From Adineta steineri (taxonomy: Eukaryota; Rotifera; Eurotatoria; Adinetida; Adinetidae), in NCBI GenBank assembly GCA_905250115.1, contig CAJNOI010000060.1:1-64000 (forward strand): DNA of 64,000 nt, written 5' to 3'. Positions 10,758-24,700 of the stretch are shown here, piece by piece. A program made the position numbers and the translations under genes. How positions within the stretch are numbered: the first letter of the stretch is position 1; each line of letters starts with the position of its first letter. A model generated the notes under the pieces. It was not told the origin of the DNA and made no database searches. It worked only from the letters and a program-made list of their open reading frames with translations.

Positions 10758-11753
10758 CTACAAAAACCCATTATTTAACATTCCATCATCATTCCCTTTT
10801 TCTACGTCTATTCGACGGAGAAATAAATATGATGTCAATAAAACATTTATGTCATATATATATATAGTTCTTATACTTATTATATAAAAGGAAAGTAGTG
10901 TAATTAAACATACTTTTCATTTTCTTACAAGATAAACTTTATATTAACAAAAAGAAAATATAACGTCCTTCAATAATAAAGTAAAGACGGTTATTGATAA
11001 GAAATACTACAAATACTAGACGTTATACATAAAAAAGAAAGTATACAAAAAAAAATTTTTTTTCCCTCGAATCATAGATAAAATATGTTCTGATAGACCT
11101 ACGTCATTTATTGTAATTTATAATGAAACTAAAATATTATATGACGAGATAATATAAATACATTTAAATTTTCGTCTTATACAAACATGAAAATATATGG
11201 ATTCAGTACGATAATATGTATTAAAATATAGCATCACTATGTAAATTTATATTTAATTAAATAAAAACATGTTATTCGAAATAATTTATGCATTGGAAAA
11301 TCCATTAATTCTAATTCTGATTTAAGACATTTTATTTTATTCATATAAAAATGACGAATTTCTCACTTACTAATGTAATATAAATTTATATTTATACATA
11401 TAGGAATTATATAATCTACTCTGCATATGATTAGTAGTTTAACTTCAAGGTTCAATGTAATTTTGTCTATAAGATACGATAGCTAGTGACCTCGTGAGGA
11501 TAAAAATATTATGATCTAAATAATCAAGAATTACTTTAAGATTTATTGAAATATGCAAAATATTCTAGAAATATAATTTTATATTGTTAAATAAGTATAT
11601 CAAAATAGGAAGCTATGTTTTGTGGTTACTACTATAACTGAGACATTGAAAATGGCGAAATTAAAATTTGGTGATATAATATAAGTAATAGCTTCTTGTT
11701 TACTTTTAAAGTACAATTGCGTACTAAATCAAACGAACTACGTAATAGGTAAG
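10758..11753. promoter_or_regulatory. Divergent intergenic region (copy 1)
   Basis: About 1 kb between two genes that start in opposite directions (SLC5 to the left, acidic protein to the right), so promoters of both should lie here. Very AT-rich with TATATATA at about 10855; no specific element can be assigned. Confidence 0.4.
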
Positions 11754-12929
11754 ATGCCACCTGTAAAAGATGAAAAACCTCCTGTTCGTCCATTGAATAC
11801 TTCCGCACAAATTCAACAAATCTTTACCGAAGTTCAATTACAACTGCCTAGTGTTAACTTCGATAATGATGATGATGATGATTCAAATAATAATGAAGAA
11901 GTAATTTATTTGTATTGAATTATTTCATAATTATTAAAATTTATAGATACTTGAATCAACTATTCCTGAAAATACGGATGATCTTCTTGAATCTTTATCA
12001 AATACGAATACAAATTCATTTCTTACATTACATCCAAGAATTGAAACACCTCAACAACCACCAAGTGTTGAATCACAAATGCGTCTTTCTCCTAATCCAT
12101 TAGATAATTCATTACAAAATCAAAATTCACCACCAAAATCATCATTCCTTTCAATGGATCTTTTCAATACAATTGATTTCGATAAATTACCATCTTTAAT
12201 ATCTAATAATGATCGTCCTCAACATTCAACTGGAACACGTTCATTTCATCGTCCACGACCAAGTAAGATGATATCAAATAAACTTAAGCAAGAATATTTT
12301 TCCCATATAACATATGTATGAATAATATTTCTAAGATTCAATTCGTTTTTTTAGTGAATAATAATCCTATATCAACTGACCAACAAACGAATGTAAAAAA
12401 TCGTGATGATCGTCAAATTCTTGAGCGTCTTGCTCAACAAGCAAATAAATTTAATATTAATCAAAGATCTCATTCAACACAAGAACAACATGATTCATTT
12501 AGAGAAATAGAATCAGCTTTATATGCTGCATCTCAGGATCGACATGGAAAAAGAATAGGAATACCTGAATCTGAAGTAAGATTTATTTCTAAAAAATGAT
12601 TATATTGTTTTAAATCATCTATTACTGATTATATTTAATTCTTTGTAAATAAAAAAAAAATTTTGATAATTTAATTATCTTCAATTTCCTTTTAGCGTAA
12701 AACAATTTATATTGATTTGCGTAATGCAAATGTTCAACAACAAGAAAAACTTCAAGATGAACAACAATCAACTAATCCTATTAACCCATCATCGTCACAA
12801 CAAATACAATCATCAGAATCAGAAAGTGATGATGATGATGATGACGATGATCGTAATGACGGGATGTTATGGTTTGAAAAACGACAGCAAGCAAAAACCC
12901 AACAACAACCGAATTCAACAAATCAATAA
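11754..12929 (+). CDS. Unknown acidic Gln/Ser/Asp-rich protein (copy 1)
   Basis: Four exons, 11754-11900, 11947-12262, 12355-12575 and 12696-12929, all in phase, give 305 aa. The protein is hydrophilic and probably disordered: a proline-rich start (MPPVKDEKPPVRP), an NDDDDDS cluster at about residue 40, a basic HRPRPS patch, a helical segment with ILERLAQQANKF, a more conserved-looking block DRHGKRIGIPESE followed by RKTIYIDLRNA, and an SESESDDDDDDDD run before WFEKRQQ. The block from RIGIPESE to IDLRNA looks like the real family signature but I cannot name it. No membrane segment or signal peptide is present, so it is probably cytosolic or nuclear. Confidence 0.75.
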
Positions 12930-13320
12930 CTTTGTTTTTTTTTTGTATATACCGGTGTTTTGTATTCATTTTAAATCTAGCATATGTACGAGAGAATACA
13001 TACTTATCTAACCACTTATAATGCATATAGGCAGCAGTATCTCATATACTCTCGTTGGAGGTGATGCGTGTGATGCTGCATATGATCATTTGATGTATTA
13101 TCCTTTAGTAGCTAGCACCCTAGTGAGCTTTCGGTCTTATTCTGATAACTTATGTTCTTTATGTGTTTGGTTATACAACGAGAAGAAAAGAAAGAGTATA
13201 TATAGATATGTACATATATACATATATAGTAGTAATAGAAACCATTTTGTTGATGACATTTTCGGTTGATTGTACATTACTGAACAAGCATATATAGACT
13301 GATATATTCGTATATATAGG
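12930..13320. other. Intergenic (copy 1)
   Basis: 3' flank of the acidic gene and 5' flank of the next candidate exon. TATATAG one base before the ATG at 13321 is a plausible splice or trans-splice acceptor. ORFs on both strands here are low-complexity and not supported. Confidence 0.4.
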
Positions 13321-13384
13321 ATGACTGGCAAAGGGAATACTATTACTTATTGCTTTTGTCCGCAAGAACATAATGATCCACGAG
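13321..13384 (+). CDS. Candidate 5' exon of innexin gene (copy 1)
   Basis: ATG one base after a TATATAG acceptor; 64 bp encoding MTGKGNTITYCFCPQEHNDPR plus one base, then the donor GTATGT. The phase fits the exon at 21424 (G plus AG gives Glu), which in turn fits 21545-21703, which fits the T-ATG exon of the innexin at 25862. All three joins keep the frame, so a long N-terminal innexin isoform is possible. Alternatively it joins the acceptor at about 14149 and stops after nine codons. No homology is recognised for the peptide; introns of 8 and 4 kb would be exceptional for this genome. Confidence 0.35.
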
Positions 13385-16300
13385 GTATGTTGATCTTTAA
13401 TATTCTTAAACAGAGCATTCGTATAGATATATATATATATCACAATAATCATAACATAGTATAATGAAATAAAGAAAGGCTATGAAAACAAAAAACGAAT
13501 GTAAGTAAAAAATAATAGAAAAAAAATAATTAACAAAGATTAGTTCTTTGTATTGATGAGATATATAATTTAGTAAAAAAAAATAATTATACGTTATTCA
13601 TAGATATTAATTAGTATCTATCCTAAGAAGCGGTGAATATACAAATGAAACCTCTTATTCAATGATGCCAAAAATAGGAAAGAGATTTCTATTTCAAAGC
13701 TTAGAAAAGCATAAATGACATTGTTGTTTTTCTTCTAGTTTAACATATATATATATATATATATAAAGAACGAGAACTTATATTATCACATCAGCAATGA
13801 TAAGGATTTTATTTAGATAATCAATTGATGTATATATTAATCATAGTTGTACTTATAAAATTTGTTCGTTTAAACAAACTACATCAGTCAATAAAAGAAA
13901 AAAAGTAAGAATATGCTAATAATCATTATCTTTTTTGCATATCTATCTTGATACATTTCTTTTCGAATAAGTATAAAATAATTATACTATTGAATTTTAT
14001 GCTAATATATGAACATTGTAATCAATTCTTTTATTAACGATAATATTGATCTGTCGTATTTTTATCTGTAACTTTGATTTTTCCTTTTTTTTTTTTATTA
14101 TTATTTCCACTTTTTTTTTCATCATTTGTTATATTTGTCATTGAATAGATCCACTTAAAGAGAACGTACATGTATGAGTCTTGTTCGGATGATCGTGTTA
14201 GATGAGTGATTGTTGTTTTCCGTCACTATCCGTGCCAATTCGATGACGAGAAAAACGAGAGTGAGAGAACGAGAGTACTAGAAATAATGACGATTGAGAA
14301 AGTATATAAAAATAGACGAAGCCAAGGGAAAACGAGAGGGAGAGAGAGAGACGAGCGATCATTAGAACAAAGCCTTTCGTTGCGTGATACAGTGATGAGA
14401 GAGGGAGAGAGAGGGGGGGGGGAAGATTTCATCACGCAATCGATAGGTTTTCCGTTAAAGAATAAAAGGAAAAAAAACGAGCTAAGGACCTTAGTAAACA
14501 ATTAACCAAAGCGCCGATAACAAAGACAATACAAAAGAGCAAGAGATTCAATTCTTTTTGTCTTTTCGCTTTTTTGTTCTTTATATTTGATAATGATACA
14601 TCGAAATTAAAAATAATGGCTAGAACTAATAGAAAATAACGAGTGATGCTGTTAGTTTTCTTTACTGTCACGATTTTCTCTTCTTCGTCTTCTTTTTTAT
14701 CTCTTTCTTTTCTTTACTGATGAAGGTAGTGAAAAAAGAAAGAAGACGATGCCTATGCTTTCGTAAATGAATTATACTCTGTGATAGAAATGAAGCTCAT
14801 CTTGCCGCTCGTTCTTTACTATAACTCTTTGTGGGATAACCACACACACTTTCTTTTCTTTCTTTCGACAATTCCTTTTTTTCTCTTTCTCTTTTTTTTT
14901 TTGCTAAGTCTTTGTCTCGCTCTGTCTTTCAAACAACAAATCATAATAACAACCGCAGACCGACCGCACAGATGATTGAGAGCGACGACGATGAGAAAAA
15001 CCGACGCCGCCAACATCATCATCGATCGACTACTAACACGAGAACGAGGCTTCAACAACGGGAAACGCGCACCAATACGAAATTGAGCAATCAACAATTC
15101 AAACAAGCACTACTACTACTGCTATCATCATAGTCTCTTCTTCTTCTTCTCTTTTATCATCGTCATCAAAATCTTATATATATATACATAATATACATTT
15201 GTCGTCATCGATTTTTGATTATCATTATTTTCTCAAAAAACATTCTCTTCTTACTACTTGGTGCATTTCAATCGCCGAGATGCACCTCGGAACATTTCAC
15301 TTTTACCATCAATGGTCCTCTATGCATACAGTAAGTAGCTATAAATTCGATTGGCACCACATGAAAGATCTCGCATATTCTTTGTTTGAGAAAGCGAGCG
15401 AGAGAGAGAGAGAGGAAGAGGGAGAGAGAGAAGAAGAAGAAAGATCGAAGAGAAAGAAATAGAGAGGGGGAGAAAAGGGAGGAGAGACCTAACAAGATAA
15501 TCCACATAATGGGCAACTATACACGCAAAAGTAGAGGTGTCAAGCTTCTCTTTTAGGCAAATTATTTGTATGTCAGTTATTCGAGACAAAAAAGATAGAC
15601 AATATACTTTCATCATTTATGTAAACCAAAAAAATAAGTGATGGATGTAAACTGCCGACAATGAAGCCTGTAGTCAAGGTATAGATTGTTTTTAGTTTAA
15701 TCAATTTTTATTTTATTTCTCTAATAACTATATATACACGAAAGTGTTACTTATTTTTGCGTCAAAAGATCATAGGATATTATTAAGGTAGAATATATGA
15801 ATAAATAGTTAAATGAAAACTTCTTTTTTTTTTCATATATGATTCTTTTTATTGGTTAACGACGAGTTCTTAATTATTTCAAATGTCTTTCGGATATATT
15901 TTATTGAATACTATCAAAATTCTCCTTGAGAAAATTTTGCCTAGATCAGTTATGTGAATAAAATCTTTCAAGAGAAACTTCCGTTTTTCTATTAATTTGA
16001 CACTTTTTCATGTGTTGACATGAGACGTATATATTGTATGGTAAAAGAGAAAAACATATATATATATATATGAGCAAAATCAAAAAATGAAAGTCCAAAA
16101 AATGTGTTCATTCATTCGTACTTCTGTTTTTATATACGGGTTAACAGGAAACGAAGTTCGTATCGCTCGATTAATCTTTCGGCTTCTAATAGTTCTCTGA
16201 TGATTAACATTGTTTTATAGTATAAAAAAGTAATTTTTTTCCATCTAGATTTCAATAAAGATTCTATTAATATTTACGTAGTTTACTTTTGTCTTTTATA

Positions 16301-19300
16301 AATCATATTTCAAGTAGATAAAATAATCATGATTTTATCATGAACAATATCATGTATGTAAAGAGGAGATTGCCCAGTGGCTTCTTTACAACATGTCTGA
16401 ACCTGCTGTTTTATCATGTTTCTTGTTTGCGCCTGGTTGCTTCAAGTTATTGATGAACTTTTTTACTTATGTTGCTTTTTCCTTTATTTTCTCTTTCTCA
16501 CTCAATTTCCTTTTATATGTCATTCTTCTAATGAAGAAATGGGCGGGAAAAGAACATTCTTATTGTCTTAATGATTAATACTTATTGTGTCAGACATTAT
16601 AATTTAAATACTTTTCTTTTATTTATTAGAATAATCAAATCTCATATCCATATTTTGTTATTTTTGTTGTAAGAACTAAACGAAATGTGAAGTTTCTCAA
16701 TTGTCTCTATTCATATTAACCTGACAGCATAAATAGGGTACCATATTGAAGTTGTCAGAGAGAAACAATGACCTTTTTTTTTCTAACTTATATATATATC
16801 GGACTGTCATCTCGACTACGCGATACCAGTAAAGGGCAACAGTAGTAACAGCTAAGATATAATTCGAACCATCAGTTTTTTCTCATTTTCTGTTGATACA
16901 ATTAACACAATAATATTACATACATACTTCTTTTCTCTCTTTTGTCTATCATTAATTTCTCTCTCTCTCTTTTCTCGATACAGATCTACATAGTTGATAC
17001 AATAATCGAGAGCACATTACAACGTAATAATGTTAAGTAGTGATGCTCTTTCTCTCTCTCTCTCTCTCTCTTTTAATGACAAACTGTTAACATAACAAGC
17101 TGTTAACATGGAAGAATTTCTTTTCTCTACAATATAAATGATTTATTACTAGTTAATGATATATATGTCTATCTATTCTCAAATTCAATATTATAAATAA
17201 AACAAAAACCATACTGAAATTTGTTCTTTTGTTCTCATTTTTTGACTAGGAAATTTTGCGTGACAACATACAACATATTCTTTCCTTTATATATGTGTCT
17301 AACTCAATTAACTTTCGACTTAACTTTTTCTGTCATAGTCTACTTGTATGTTGTTAATTCAGTTAATACTTATAAGATTGTCATATGCCTTGCATCACTG
17401 ACAAATATTCGTGCGGAAAATTTTCTTCATCATTTCTACAAATTTCTTTCTAAACACTTGTGATGTTAATATAAAGCAGCTTTGACAGATTAAACAAGCT
17501 AGTAAATAGTCTAAACTATAATTGTTCCTCATAAGCTTTTTCTCTTTTTAACAAAATCTTCTTAAAAAAAACTCAATAGATGAATATTATATATATATGT
17601 GTGTGTGCGACAATCAACTCCGTATAGTTCCCAATCTTTTTGTTTCCCTAAAGGCTTTGTGTACGTCGTAATGAAAAACTAAAAAAAAAAAGACTAACAT
17701 ATATAATGACGTGCATGTTTAGTTATTTATATAGAATTGTTTTGAAGTCATAGTGTATTCTGATTAAAAACTCCTATCTGATTTTTTTTTTTGATTAAAT
17801 ATTATCAATTTAAAAGAAGAAAAGGGTTCAGAGACGTTTAGATTCCATTAATAGAATTTTTTTTCTTATTATATACTTAAATATATTATCGACTTGTAGT
17901 CTATTCCTTCTTCTTCTTTTTCTTGGAGCTTTTATCTTGAACAAATAGATATAGTCTAGAAAATGTTTTCTGACATACAATCGACGAAATATATGTATGC
18001 ATATCGCCATGGATTGTAAATAAAAACAAACGAGAAGCAAATATATATATATATATATATATAAACTTTTCTTAACCACTTAAGCATCAAGGACAAACGG
18101 TAGTTGTTCAACTGAATTGTTTAAAATGTGTTAGAGAGTGAAAATATATATTCAAACGTTCTTGTCTAGCTCTGTTCATAATATGAAATGTATCAGATGG
18201 ACCGCGCTGTTTTTGTATTCTTTAGAGAATTGCACATAATCTTTTTTTTGTCATCATTTTTGCAACCTTGAATACTTAGCATGATCTTGTTCACAGTTCG
18301 TTTTTTTTTTCCTATGAATATATATATATATGGATAGCACTGAGATATTCACACGAGATTTTCACAAGAGCTTTGTTGGTGGCAGCTTGATGATTTGGTT
18401 TCCGGCCGGTCGCTCACACTCAACCATCGTACTTTTTCTTTCTTTTACTACTGATGTGACTACTTCCTTTTTTTATCTCTCAATAGACATAGCTATAAAT
18501 TTGGCATCATCGTTGATTTCATACAAATAGAATTTGAACAAATTATCGAGACGATAACAAGAATAATAACCAAAAATTGAACTATTTTTCATGCGAGAAC
18601 CCATAAGGTTCACATCTATAGATATTTATATTATTTGTATATTGCTAAGCACACCATCCGGATGAACAATTGCATTCAAAGTCATTCATATTATATAAAT
18701 TGGCCTTCCGTATGAATAGGAAGATGCAATAATCTCACTCTAATAGGATTTCCAACAAACGATCTTTGTTTTTTCCCAATTCTTTTATATTTATACAACA
18801 AATGACTATTAAAAATTGTGTTTTGGAATACAAAGCAATACATATGTCTACTCTGATATATATTAATATATAACAGTAATATATTGTAAAGCAAAGATGA
18901 TGATGAAGAAATATTGATCCAGTAAGATCAAATCCGGAAGGAAACGACAATATGTGAAAGATTGAACTCGTTCTTCTCAAGATGACGATGATGATGATGA
19001 ATGGCTGATGTAGAACCACAACATTACAAGAAATGAGACCCTTTTCTTGTTTTCATTTATATATATATATATATGTATGTGTGAATGTGTGTGTAAGAAC
19101 TGGCAACGTCAACGATGTCAACATCCCTTTTTTTTTGAGACTTTTATCTAAACAACACTTTTTCTTCTCTTTCTCTATGATTTTTTCTTCATCTATTTCA
19201 TGTTTGTTCGTTCGCTCGTTGACTAACTCGACGAGAAAAAAGCACGCCAATGTATATATGTTTGCACGCGCACATACGCTAACGATAAGAGAGCATAGAG

Positions 19301-21423
19301 AGAAAGAAAGTAGAAAGAATGAACGACGAAACGTACGAAGATGATGTTGATTATGATGATAATAATAATAATAATAATCATAATAATGCGCTTCAGTTTT
19401 TACCATACTATGATATGATCGATCCTTGTAGATTATATAGTTGATTCTCATATTCTTTGTCTCTTTTCTTTTTCCTCTTTTCTTTCTTACAACGTACATA
19501 TATTTACGACATCGACCAAGTATCGGACAACAACAAGAATAATAAACAAAATTATTAATACAACAACAACAACACCACATGGAAGAGCAATCACAATTAT
19601 TATTAAGTGATTGCCAAAGAAATTTATCTATTCTATTAACATGTTGTCAGATTCATTTTCGTCCACCTGATCATCATTGTGATTGACTGCTGACGACGAT
19701 AGAAAAAAGAATAAACATGAGTTCGATATGAAATTATTATTCTTTCTTCGCTTACAGATCATTACAAAAGGTATGTGAATTCCAACTAAATATATTTATT
19801 CATGATTTATCAAATTAGAATTTGTAAAAAGAAAATCTATTAATATAATTTTAACAAGGTAAAATACCACAAATGATTTAGTATTACACCATTATGTACG
19901 TTTAAATAATATTAAGACTTTGTATTACACCAAGCGTATTTAAATTTCGAAACATGCTAGTGAACACGCATTCAGGCCCATTATTCTCTTCTTTTTCTTT
20001 CATTTCTTTTTTCCGTGACCATGTCTTTCTTGTTTAATGTGCGCTCCTAACACACACACTCTCACACACACACACACACACATATATATTTATATTTATA
20101 AACATATATATATATATAATATACTGCGGTAATCATAGCGCGAAAAGAGCCAGAAATGGGAGGAAACTACAATAAAAGAAGAAATAATAGAAGTAGTAGT
20201 AGTAGTAACGGCAGCAGTTAGCGATTAGATTAGAAAAAAAAGCGAGAAGAAAGAAAAAAAGGAAGAAAAGAATAGTACGAAGAAAAGCTACATCGTTCAT
20301 TAAACAAAAATCTAAATAGTAAAGAAGAAGAAGAAAAAAAAAAGGAACAAGATATTGTATGAAATATTGTTTTATATAGCGGCACAATTGTTCATAATAT
20401 TGCTATTAAAAATTACTTTTTTTCCCCACTCTTGATTCAATCGGTCAAAATGAAAATATGACTAAGCGTTATGAAGAGTAAAAAAAAAATGAAGATGAAA
20501 AAGAGTTTTTGAGAGTGTGAAAATGGAAAGCGAAGTGTTTGCGACCCACTCAAAACGTCATTCACGGGTTATGAAGACGTAAAAACGAGATCGTTGTTCC
20601 ATCGCAATGATCTTTCGTCTTCTTGTTTAATTGAAACTGCATCTATCGCGTATTCAATTGAAAAAATCTACTTGAAATCGATTGATATAACACTTGCAAA
20701 CATCTAACATAAATGCAAAAGCAAAAACTAGAAAAAGAAAAATTTAGTCTATGTGTGTATAACGATATGTTGTTATAAGGTAAAAAAAAAACAGAAAGAA
20801 AACGCGCGATCAATTATATATCCGCGTCTATATTTAATGATAAAAAAAATCAAGAAGAGAAGTCAATAATTGGATCGAGACTTTCTTTTTTTTTCTCAAA
20901 CATAATCAATAGATAGACAAAAAGACAACTAATGATTTCAATATAATAGTTTCATATTAAAAATAATGATCATCATTATTATTTATTGATTAACAATGAA
21001 AATGAATGATAAATTTCTTGTTATTTCTTTTTTAAGGTGAGATTAAAATATTAAAATATAGGTTTGTATAGAAGAAGAAAAAAATAAAATCCTTTTTTTT
21101 TTTTTTATTCCTTTTTCTCATCAAGTAAGATTATTTTTTCAAGATGATCGAAACCGATTAAGTGAAGTGGAAGAAAAAAATCAGAAATTATCATTATTAT
21201 ATAGTATCTTAAGATTATTTCCAAGGCCCAATAAGCATTCAACTGTATACTATTTTCTTATGTCTTGAAACATATGATTATCCTTTTTTTTCCGGCAGAA
21301 TGCTAGAGTCATGCAGTTTTTTTTTCTTCTTTTTCTTTATGTTCACACATCATTAATGCAAGTATAATTTACCAAGATTTTTTATAACTAGTATTGTTTT
21401 TTTTTTCTTTATTGTTTATTTAG
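13385..21423. other. Long non-coding region rich in simple repeats
   Basis: Eight kilobases without a convincing gene, in contrast to the compact genes around it. It holds (AT)n runs (about 13745-13766, 18040-18062, 19057-19074), (GA)n/G runs (about 14337-14421, 15391-15480), (CT)n (about 17051-17071), (CA)n (about 20050-20082) and patches of higher GC near 14200-15150. ORFs of 60-175 codons occur on both strands but are low-complexity and lack matched splice signals. The region may be intronic or regulatory for the innexin. Its part up to 17651 is duplicated at 59735-64000. Confidence 0.6.
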
Positions 21424-21703
21424 AGCTCATGAACAAGGCTCCTCGCCAAAAACGAGCTGAAATTCAGCGGTAAAAGAAAACTCAACATATTATTAATTAT
21501 CAATTTAATAATAATAATAATATATATTATTTATTTTATTTTAGCTTGACTAGTATCTCCAATCTCCGGACCAAACAACTTAGCCATTCTGTTGGTAAAC
21601 GAGGCCACGAAGAACCTGATCGTATTGAACATTTTGATCTTGAACTTCGACCGAGCAAATTACACGATCTTAAAGTTGGCGAGTTCATTAGTGGAGGCGA
21701 CAG
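21424..21703 (+). CDS. Two candidate coding exons upstream of innexin
   Basis: Exons 21424-21469 and 21545-21703 have clear TTTAG acceptors and GTAAA/GTAAGC donors and are separated by a 75-bp intron. Read through, they encode ELMNKAPRQKRAEIQR, then a basic stretch with RLTSISNLRTKQLSHSVGKR, then EEPDRIEHFDLELRPSK and VGEFISGGD. Codon use is less A/T-biased than in neighbouring genes. Phase joins perfectly to the exon at 13321 upstream and to the T-ATG innexin exon downstream, so they could code for a 90-residue N-terminal extension. No known domain is visible. A separate small gene ending in unseen exons is the alternative. Confidence 0.45.
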
Positions 21704-24700
21704 GTAAGCAAAAATGAAAATTAAATTGATTATCATATTCACCAACAAATATCATATACAATACTTTCATAAAATGTGCAACTTTCATTACCGTTTTTCT
21801 TTTTATTTAATAATAATAATATTCAATTGCGTGTCAAACTATGTGTTTATAAGTATACTGAAGAAATAAATTCGAGTAAGAATGTACAATGAAATGAGTA
21901 GAGAAAATGAGTAGTCTATGCTACTTCTACTTTCTTTCATATAGAACAGTAATAGGAGTTATAATAATAGAAAAATGACGACACAACGTGTAAGAACAAA
22001 AGAAGAAGAAGAAGAAGAAAAAAAAGAAGAAGAAAACTCATACGGCACTGTTTTCTTTATGAATTCACAAGATGTTCGATGTTAGTTGCATAGACGATTC
22101 TCATGTATTTACTCTTCCTTTCTTATATGTCTCGCACTAACATTGAATGTTTTGAACAACTGCGTGCAGTTGTGTCGATGATTTTTGCCACATCATCTTC
22201 CTAACATACACGCATACACTTCTATTCATCAACACCGGTCGATGTCATCGTCACTATTAAATCTTAGCAATAGTAAGATTAAGAAAAGAAAAGAAAAAAA
22301 GAAGAAGAAACCTACTAAATACAGATAAAAAAAATGCGACGATGGAATGACATCGTCATCAATTCAACAATGTACATACACAGAATGTGAACTAACTTAA
22401 ACGGCAACGAAGAAATTGAAATAGCAATTAAAAAATGCATTCACTTTCGGCTCGAACATCTGTGTGAGTAATATTCTATTCTCTCGATTTTTTTTTCTTC
22501 TTAAATATCCTCATGAAATTAATATCAAATATACTTTCTTCGACCGCAAAAAGTACCATAGGCACTTGAGAAAGCGGGCTAAAATTGACGTTAACCTATA
22601 CTAGCTTATAAAATTACAATGACCTTTTCTTTTTTCTTTCATAAACTATTCTCAATTGAAACAAGCGACGGAGACTAAAGCAAAAAAAACGTATAATTGC
22701 TTTTTATTCGAATAATTAATCATAATATTAAAAAAAAAAGAAAGATCATATTATCTAAACTAATGTTTTTCCAAATTAATTAAAATATCGCAGACATAGA
22801 TTTTAAATTACATTTTATTAAAAGATTTATTTTTTTGATTAAGTCAAGGTTTTTAATGAAGGAAAAAAATGCGCTTACACATTGTTTTAATACCTTGAAT
22901 ATTTTCTCGTTTATTTAATGAACTACATAATGTAATTATGTAAAATGAAAATAAACAATAATATCGCAATCATTATGATGCATATTCATAGTTTATATGA
23001 TCTGACATTGAATACGATTTTAATTCGGAAGGAAAAATCTTCATATAGATTTCCTGTGACGAAAAAAACCAGCTAGACTTTAACCGACAATATACGAAAA
23101 GACATTTCCGTAATAAAATATAGATCAGCTTGCCTTTTCCATGTCCTATGATTTTATAAGAACTATAAATTCATCAGCATGATTAGTTTTTTTTTTTTTT
23201 TTTTTATTAAAACGTCAAAAAAAGAAGAAGAGTTTACGCATTAATTATTTAAATTAATATCAATATTTTATATTTAAATAATAAACAAACGGAAAAAAAA
23301 GAAATTGTTTTATTTATTTATAAAAAAAAACCCACCTTTAGATAATCCATCTGATAAAGTCTTTATTTGAAGAGTCTGTTTGCATGAAATATTGATTATT
23401 ATCTTTGTATACTTGTTTTATTTGATGACTATGTGCATGCTCTTCAATTGATTATCTATAATAATGAAACAGATTTTCTAGATAGTCAATAAATATATAT
23501 ATAGAGCGAGCGAGCGAGCAAGAGAGAGATAGAGAGAGAGCAAATTAAAAGCAATCCATTGACTATGCATATAAAATAGTTAGATGAGAATGATTAAACC
23601 ATGCATTTGTGGGCGACACATAGGACATACATACAGACAAATCTATATATCCCTACTAGATCAATAGCAAAAAAAATAGAGAAATAGAAAAAGCCCTATG
23701 AAAAGAAAAGATGGAAAAAAAAGATAATGAAAACTATTAACATAAGATAGACTGTGAAGGCTCTCGCTAAGCATGACGATCTTCTCCTTCAATTGTTTTA
23801 TTATTATCTCATTTATCCTTCCGAAATCAATTTTCTATTGATAAATGTCAAATAAATGAATTTAACTATCATTGATAATCATTTATTAGTTATTTCATTC
23901 TTATTCTATTATTATGCTTTATCGTTTTCACAGGTACTATTTTTTCAATTAGTGTTTATTATAGGTTTCTTAGAAAAAAAAGTTCAAGTCACAACAGGAG
24001 TCGTCCCTTATTATGCATTGCTCATATGTTAAGTCTAATCTAACAGCATGATGCCATGTACTACTAATCGTCTAACATTTCCCATGATAGCACTTTGTCT
24101 ATGTACTCTATAGTAGTGTTATGTAAAAAAAAAACGAGGAGAAATAGGATCAAATGTCATTTTTGCCCTTCGAAAAAAGCAAATCGAAACATAGCACTGG
24201 GAGAATGGGATGCATATAGATAGTTTTTCTATTATACAATTATTGAAAATAACAAGATAATTAACAATAGTTTTTATATAAGAGTAAAAAAGTGAAAGGT
24301 GTGAAATTAAGAATTAACTAACTATATAAAAAAAAGGTAGAAAAGAGAAATGAGTACGATCCTTACAATGGATTGATGAAAAAAATTATTGATTTGATCG
24401 AAAAAGGAAATGAGTAACAGCATATGTCGTATGCATAGAAAAAATAGATAAATCATCATTGATCGCGAGAGAGGCGGAGACATGCATTGAGGAAAAAAAT
24501 TAGTAGTTCCTTCTTTTTTTTTTATTTATTCGAAACGAGAAAATATAGAATCGCTTTTATCATTGAAAAGATTTCGAGTGTTAATAAAAGTATTCAATTA
24601 GTCAGAAACAAAGGTAAGTGAATGCTACAAAAATCGTTTTCAAGCTCGTCAAATTAATTTATTTAGTTCTCTGATAAAGAAAAAGGAAAGAAATCGATTG

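Larger units (their letters stand above)
1..17651. repeat. Large duplicated block, copy 1
   Basis: This whole stretch reappears at 46345-64000 in the same orientation. The offset drifts only from +46344 to +46341 and back to about +46350 through small indels. All genes from the UNC-93 3' end to the candidate innexin 5' exon are present in both copies. Most kilobases show zero to two differences, many of them in homopolymers or dinucleotide runs; the exception is 8.84-9.85 kb. The right limit is set by the window end in copy 2, so the real block may be longer. It could be an uncollapsed haplotype or a real duplication. Confidence 0.97.

Noticed and set aside
14149..14180. Possible exon joining to 13321-13384
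   Set aside because: It has an acceptor-like TTGAATAG but gives a stop after nine codons; a 30-residue protein is less likely than the in-frame joins downstream.
14206..14505. ORFs on both strands over the GA-rich tract
   Set aside because: Low-complexity GAGA/GGGG repeats; the frame changes between the two block copies with the G-run length, as expected for non-coding DNA.
14912..15133. 73-codon ORF rich in Arg/Asn/Thr with higher GC
   Set aside because: No homology, low complexity; more likely 5' UTR or regulatory sequence.
16393..16578. 61-codon hydrophobic ORF starting MSEPAVLSC
   Set aside because: Could be a small membrane peptide, but there is no domain, no splice context and no evidence beyond an open frame in AT-rich DNA.
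19053..19580. 175-codon ORF on the minus strand, longest in the non-coding region
   Set aside because: Composed of Cys/Tyr/His/Lys runs from microsatellites (CAA, AAT, AT); no domain and no matched splice signals.
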